Of a stretch of DNA of 64,000 nucleotides, positions 58,912 to 64,000 are shown piece after piece (positions within the stretch are counted from its first letter, which is position 1; each line of letters opens with the position of its first letter). The position numbers were made by a program, and so were the translations under genes. The notes beneath the pieces are model-generated. The model ran no database searches, was not told the DNA's origin, and worked only from the letters and a program-made list of their open reading frames with translations. The stretch is from Xenopus tropicalis (Eukaryota > Chordata > Amphibia > Anura > Pipidae): NCBI RefSeq assembly GCF_000004195.4, contig NC_030683.2:49861358-49925357 (forward strand), in the 5' to 3' direction.

Positions 58912-60005
58912 CAGTGCTGTCCAACTTCTGTTGTACCGAGGGCCGGAATTTTTCCGACCTACGTGGTGGAGGGCCGATAATGGAAGCCAGTTTTGACCAC
59001 TCCCCTTTTTGAAACCGCACCCACTTGAAACCACACCCATGTTATCACATGACCATACCCATATTAATGGTTGTAGTACAGCAAAAACCTGCCATACTCT
59101 GCCTGCCCTACCCTGCCTGTGTGTGCCATACTCTGCCTTCACTACCCTGTCTGTGTGTGCCATACTCTGCCTGCCCTACCCTGTCTGTGTGTGCCATACT
59201 CTGCCTGCCCTACCCTGTCTGTGTGTGCCATACTCTGCCTTCCATACCCTGCCTGTGTGTGCCATACTCTGCCTTCCCTACCCTGCCTGTGTGCCATGCT
59301 TTCACTGTGTGTGCCATTCTTGGCTGGTTTGTGCCATACTTGGCCTGTGTGTGCCATACTCTGCCTGTGTGTGCCATACTCTGCCTTCCCTGCCTGCATG
59401 TGCCATACTTTCACTGTGTTTGCCATTCTTGGCTGGTTTGTGCCATACTCTGCCTGTGTGTGCCATACTCTGCCTGTGTGTGCCATACTCTGCCTGTGTG
59501 TGCCATACTCTGCCTTCCCTACCCTGCCTGTGTGTGCCATACTCTGCTTGCCCTATGATGCTTGTGTGTATGGCACACACAGACTGCTACAGTCTGCACA
59601 ATAACTATATATTAAAAAACTTTTTAATCGAAGTACCACCTCAGTATATGTTCTTTTTGTAGTGTGCAGGGATTATTTGTGGGTTTCTACTCTTCCTGAG
59701 GTGTGAACAGGGGAACAATGGGGGTGATTACAGCCTGAGCCTGAGGTGGGAACACTGCAGGGGGTGAACAATGCAGAGATTAAAAGGTGTGAACAACACA
59801 AGGGATTACATATTTAAACAATACAGAGGGATTACAGCCTGAATCTGAGGTGAGAACCATGCAGGGGGGGCAGTTAATCACAGTACTGATACCATTTAGA
59901 TCTTACACAAGAGTAAGCCATCAAAGCAGCCAGACAGGTGGGGGGCCACACAGAGGGGGGTCGCGGGCCGCATGCGGCCCGCGGGCCGCCAGTTGGACAG
60001 CACTG
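58912..60005. mobile_element. Non-autonomous hAT element B with exact 8-bp TSD
   Basis: CAGTGCTGTCCAACTTCTG and CCAGTTGGACAGCACTG are inverted ends flanked by exact atataagg at 58904-58911 and 60006-60013. It is element A (3939-7209) in the opposite orientation without the nested hAT: gtaccgagggccgg, gaccactcccctttttg, ttgaaaccacaccc, gtgaacaggggaacaatg, ccacacagagg, tcgcgggcc. The core is the 34-bp minisatellite. No transposase. Confidence 0.93.
59084..59580. repeat. 34-bp minisatellite inside hAT element B
   Basis: About 14 units of tgtgtgccatactctgcc followed by (t)tgccctaccctg, period 34 bp, with shortened units at about 59290-59480. Same unit as 6083-6836. Frames open in three registers are repeat artefacts. 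Confidence 0.93.
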
Positions 60006-60749
60006 ATATAAGGTATACTCTTGTAAGGATTATTGTTTAAGATGGCGTTGTTTTTGACAGCATACCAAGAGATAAAGTCCTATTTATTTACCTTAAAATG
60101 AATAATATTACATATACTAATGTATTCATAGTATACCCCCCACCCAGTAGCGTACCCTACCTGGCCCCCTTTCCTGCTTGCTTATAAATCCCCTGCCTGA
60201 GAGCTGGTGGGTAGCTTGCATTTATATGCAGCAATAGAGGAAGCAGACCCTATGGTCTGGGTCCCCCTGTAACCCAGTACCCCCGAGACTATGGGGTGAA
60301 AGTCATTCACTGAGGACACAATTTTGAGTGGCAGGGGTAGGAAGCGTAACGCTTGTTTTTCAACAGTGAGCCAAAAGGCTGTGTGTGAGGGTAGGAATGC
60401 TCAGGGACATGCAGAATGAAATAATATAGTGTTAAAAACATTAATAATAATAAAGATGACATTTGAAAACTGTAACTTTTTTATATATATTATTTTCACA
60501 TTTCTATTCATATACAGTATCAATAGGCATTCATGTTACTGTAAAGCATTTACTGTCAGCAAGATCAGAGCAGATGAGCTGGTTATATTAATAACTGGGT
60601 GTGGTGCCTTTGGCACTGTTTCTCTGCACGACAAGGGTGGAGGATGAAAGAGAGGGAAAAAAATGTCCTGCATAATACATTAGACGGAATATAATGAACA
60701 GAAAAGAGACAAATATCGACTATCAGTAACAAAATGCTGCCAGTATTTA
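60006..60749. other. Intergenic, no gene seen
   Basis: Includes a short (TA) run near 60482 and nothing identifiable. Confidence 0.4.
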
Positions 60750-61500
60750 AAACTGACGATGGATGCTGTTTTGCTGCGCTAGACAGAAGGGGGCCCCGGA
60801 ATAGAACGAGGAAGGAGTTGAGGGCACGGGGCCATGACAAGGATAGGAAAAGGCCCTGGGAATGTGTTTGGTGCTAGGGAAGATGGGTAATGTAGTCCCT
60901 ACTGGGATTGGGCCAAAAGGGAACTGAGAAGGGACAAGTGGGGAGGAGCATAGGGGAGAGTGGCCATTTTGGGAGCAACAAGCTCCCACCCGCCCTCCCT
61001 GGATTTGAGGAGATAAAGGGGTAGCAATAAGGAAGAGGTGAATTAGTGAATCACAGTCGCAGCCGAGGATTACGGAGCCCAAGGAGAGGTAAGCGGAAGG
61101 TTAGGCCTGAGGCTAGATATGACAGCCATAGGTCGGTGGTAAATGAGGATGTGGGGTTAGAGAAAAGGGGTTTTAACCTCAAGGAAATGATTGCGGTGGG
61201 GGGCAGGTACAGCCTCCACAAAGCAGCCTTCAGCGGCTTAATGTTATGCTGTTATCAAGAGATTAAGATGTTATTTATTTTAATATGTTATTGTTAAATA
61301 GGGTTGTATGGAATAATGAAAATGTTACATTGTTGCAAATAAACAGGCTGCGGCCTTTTCTGTCCACAAAGTAGTTGTGTGATTGTGCTTGCCGGGGTTA
61401 AAGGGGTAAGTTTAAGGGGTTGGAAAGAGGGCCACATATTTGACGCTGCACTTGTCAGGTAGAATTGTTGCAATTTGTTGAGACTGTCTCTCACTGCTTC
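60750..61500 (+). repeat. Retroelement-like (LTR/DIRS-type) terminal fragment
   Basis: A G-rich first half is followed by AATAAA (61339-61344), caggctgcggccttttctgt and a short tail ending near 61400. This layout, promoter-like GC sequence then AATAAA then 'gcggccttttctgtcc', resembles the ends of frog LTR or DIRS-type retroelements. No protein-coding region is attached. The class is uncertain. Confidence 0.4.
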
Positions 61501-61770
61501 AAAACTCTTGTTATCCAGGTACTGTGCTGGGCAGTGTGGCAGTCCAGGTAGCTCTTAAAAATTACCAGGAGCATTTTTTTTGCCCCTGTAACCTGCAAGA
61601 GGCTATTGTCTGAAGTGGCAGCAGTGCCTGTTAGTTGCGCTGCTTTAGTTCATTTCTTTAAATCATGCTCTGGGTATGGCCTCTTGCTCTTTGTTCTTTT
61701 CCATGCAAAAGTAAGATCCCCAACTATATTGAATCCCTGTACAGACCTACCCATAATTACAACTTGATCT

Positions 61771-62126
61771 AGGGGGCCAATTCATTAAAACACGAGTTCG
61801 AATCCTGAATGGGAAAAATTCGGATTGGATACGATAATTTTTGAAGATCGCAAATATCACGAAAATGCTTACGAAAAAATCGTATTAGTCACGATAATAT
61901 CGTATTGGCAATGCGAAAGTCACGAAATTTTCCTACTGAACGATTGTAAACAGTGGCAGAACCTTTCCGAATTTTTAGCCCAAGCGTACGAAAAAGTTGC
62001 GCGGACGTACGAAAAAGTTGCGCAGGCGTACAAAAAAGTCACACAAGCGCAAAAAAACGGCGAAATTACGCTCAGAGTGTTTGAATCAACGCTCTGAGCA
62101 TTCATGTCTTAATAAATCTCCCCCTA
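61771..62126. mobile_element. A/T-rich 'cgaaaa/tttcg' MITE, copy 3
   Basis: Starts AGGGGGCCAATTCATTAAAA, ends CTTAATAAATCTCCCCCTA. Interior tandem-like units gtacgaaaaagttgcgc repeat three or four times (61987-62042). The open frame across it reads low-complexity YEKVA repeats and is not a gene. Confidence 0.7.
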
Positions 62127-63437
62127 GGTGTAAAGCCTCTTCTGTTTTGGAGTCTCTTCCCCCCAGCAGTGCTGTCATTGGTAATTTCTTTAGTGCATGG
62201 CTTTATTGACATTTTGACAAACTACTTATTCCCTCTGTCCTCCTAAAAAAGGCTATCACTAAAATTCCATAATTTCTCAAATTTTTAAATTTTCAAATTC
62301 AACTTCTACATGAACTTGTATAGTAAATCTCGGAATAGTAAAGTCTGTGACTTTTTGCACTAAAATTTGATTTGAGATTAAAAATGAATCAATGGTTAGT
62401 AAATGGCCCCCCTAGTGACCCTGTTTTAAGCCCACAGCCATATCTCACTAGTTTCCATTTAATCCCCCAACTTGTTACTACAAGCTACTCTGCCATGAGG
62501 ATGTTATGTTATTCTAGTCTAGTCAGGCTGGATCTGCTGAGGCACTGCTGGTTTCAGAAGGGAAGGGAAGCTGTACATGCATGCAGAGACAAGCTGAAAT
62601 TATATAATGTACCAAGGATGTGAAACAGAACTGCAATAAAGAATACAGTTTGGTGACTCCAGTTAATTCTGTGTGATACATAGGCCTAAAACAATGTCAT
62701 GCCTGTGAGTAGTTTTCCCCAGATATGAGTGGCAAGTTTACATGATAAAGATAATTTATAACAATACATTGAGCAATCACTTGGCTATAAGTTCTTAAAG
62801 GGGAACTGTCATTGATTTAGACATGCATCAGAACTATAAAGGATGCTTTATAATTCATTTTTGTAAATACTTTTTACCTACTGCATATAATGCATATACC
62901 CAAGTTAATGACTGATTACCCTGTGCTACTCTTTTGATATTCAGAATACATTGATCAATGCTAAAGCTATGCACACAAATGAGGTGTATTTATTGATATT
63001 GGAGACAAACAACATGGGTGATCTTTGTTTTCTAGATTGTAGATGACTGTTCCAAACTATTTTCGGATTGGTTATTATGGACGACATCACCGGTGACGTT
63101 TATCGCCAAAGTTAATAAGTACACCTCATAAATGTTCTGACATCAACACACATAAACAACCAGCCTTGCTATTCACACAATGTATAATACATGCAGAGAA
63201 AAGAACAGGTTTGTGCATGCAGCTTACTAAAAACTAGGCAGATAACTGACACAGATGGTTTCTGAGCCCCAAGGACAGGCCTGGGATCCAATGCACTCCA
63301 TTTATTGCTTATCTTTATTTAGCCAAATAATAACATTGGACATTCCTGCACTAAAATATATATAATGTTTAAAAATTCTAAGCTATACATTATGAGAACT
63401 AAAGCCTAAAGAATAATGTATTTTACAGTATATTCTG

Positions 63438-63440
<3 letters not shown>
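62127..63440. other. Intergenic with a T2-like end
   Basis: At 62796 'ttaaaggggaactgtcattg' is a T2-type left end. Its right end is not clear. gaggtgtatttatt (62982) returns inverted as aataagtacacctc (63114-63127). No gene. Confidence 0.4.

Positions 63441-63493
<53 letters not shown>
63441..63493. repeat. (TA)n microsatellite
   Basis: 53 bp of uninterrupted TA, the longest in the window. Confidence 0.95.
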
Positions 63494-63496
<3 letters not shown>

Positions 63497-64000
63497 AAAT
63501 ATGTCTGTTTAGTTTCTATTAGCCTGTTGAGTTTAACACAAAAATGGCAGTTGGGTACAGAAATGCTTTATTCTGTACACATGCTTTGCCTTTGTGCACC
63601 CCTGTGCACATTTTAACAAGAGGTAAGTTGCATCTGCTACTTGTAGCTGTCTATAATAGGTTTCCTTGTTTCCATAAATATACAATAAATCCAAGTGGAG
63701 TAAACAAACATTCACAAGTATGACATAAAAAGTAGAAGATATACAGGTTACCCTGTCTAAAAAAATTAGTAAAAATGACTACTTTACAGATGATACTGAG
63801 GAAGTTGGAGTCTCAGCAGGAGAGAAGCTGTCTTCTGCTGCATTTCAAGAGTCAGAACAAGCAGTGAATAGGACAGAAAAATATACCAATTATGTATTTT
63901 GAAAATATTGACACTTTTGATTCACTATACAATATGTATTTTTTTCATTATTTAAGTTGATTTCACCTTTAAAAAAATTTCTAACATAAAACATTGAGAT
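63494..64000. other. Intergenic to window end, T2-like right end
   Basis: 'gttgatttcacctttaaa' at 63957-63973 is a T2-type right end. 63783-63900 (gaagttggagtctcagcagg, agaagctgtcttctgctgc) looks like T2 interior sequence. No gene supported. Confidence 0.4.

Noticed and set aside
59009..59662. Plus-strand open frame of 217 codons, CHTLPALPCLCVPYS repeats
   Set aside because: Same 34-bp minisatellite, in hAT element B.
61825..62097. Open frame with YEKVAxxYEKVA repeats
   Set aside because: Lies entirely in an A/T-rich MITE with an internal short repeat.
63783..63901. Exon-like stretch after tttacag (DDTEEVGVSAGEKLSS...)
   Set aside because: Considered as an upstream synuclein or ADIRF exon, but it is on the plus strand, matches no family and looks like the interior of a T2-type MITE.

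Overview
This is a vertebrate genomic window, almost certainly from a clawed frog (Xenopus; X. tropicalis seems more likely than X. laevis, but I cannot prove the species from sequence alone). The evidence is a 13-exon, amphibian-like GLUD1 gene with GT-AG introns, an AT-rich background, and a very high density of short non-autonomous DNA transposons: hAT elements with 8-bp target duplications, TTAA-flanked T2/piggyBac-like MITEs, long palindromic MITEs and a Tc1 relic. Several of these families are familiar from Xenopus.

Layout. 1-25,700 is gene-poor and repeat-rich: a perfect-type palindrome, two copies of an LTR-like repeat, a 3.3-kb hAT element carrying another complete hAT element and two minisatellites, several T2-like and palindromic MITEs, and an internally deleted Tc1 element sitting in a LINE 3' end. 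25,704-41,327 is the plus-strand glud1 gene (mitochondrial glutamate dehydrogenase): GC-box/TATA promoter, 13 coding exons giving 540 residues with an intact reading frame, and a poly(A) signal. Its introns hold several MITEs. 41,328-47,880 is intergenic and repeat-filled.

47,887-50,748 is a small three-exon minus-strand gene encoding a 105-residue protein of 11-residue repeats, which I read as the frog ADIRF (adipogenesis regulatory factor, C10orf116/APM2) orthologue. Upstream of it on the same strand, 54,254-55,631 holds two further exons of a second, tandem ADIRF-like gene whose first exon I could not find. The order GLUD1 next to ADIRF matches the human chromosome 10q23 neighbourhood. 55,640-64,000 is again repeats, including a second full hAT element with the same 34-bp minisatellite seen in the first one, in the opposite orientation.

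The genes do not form an operon-like unit. glud1 is a metabolic housekeeping gene, and the ADIRF-like genes are small lineage-variable proteins. The points most worth following up are the tandem ADIRF-like pair with its coding 33-bp repeat expansion (11-residue amphipathic repeats like those of synucleins and LEA proteins), and the unusually clear nested transposon insertions with exact target duplications and, in one case, an empty-site comparison inside the same window.
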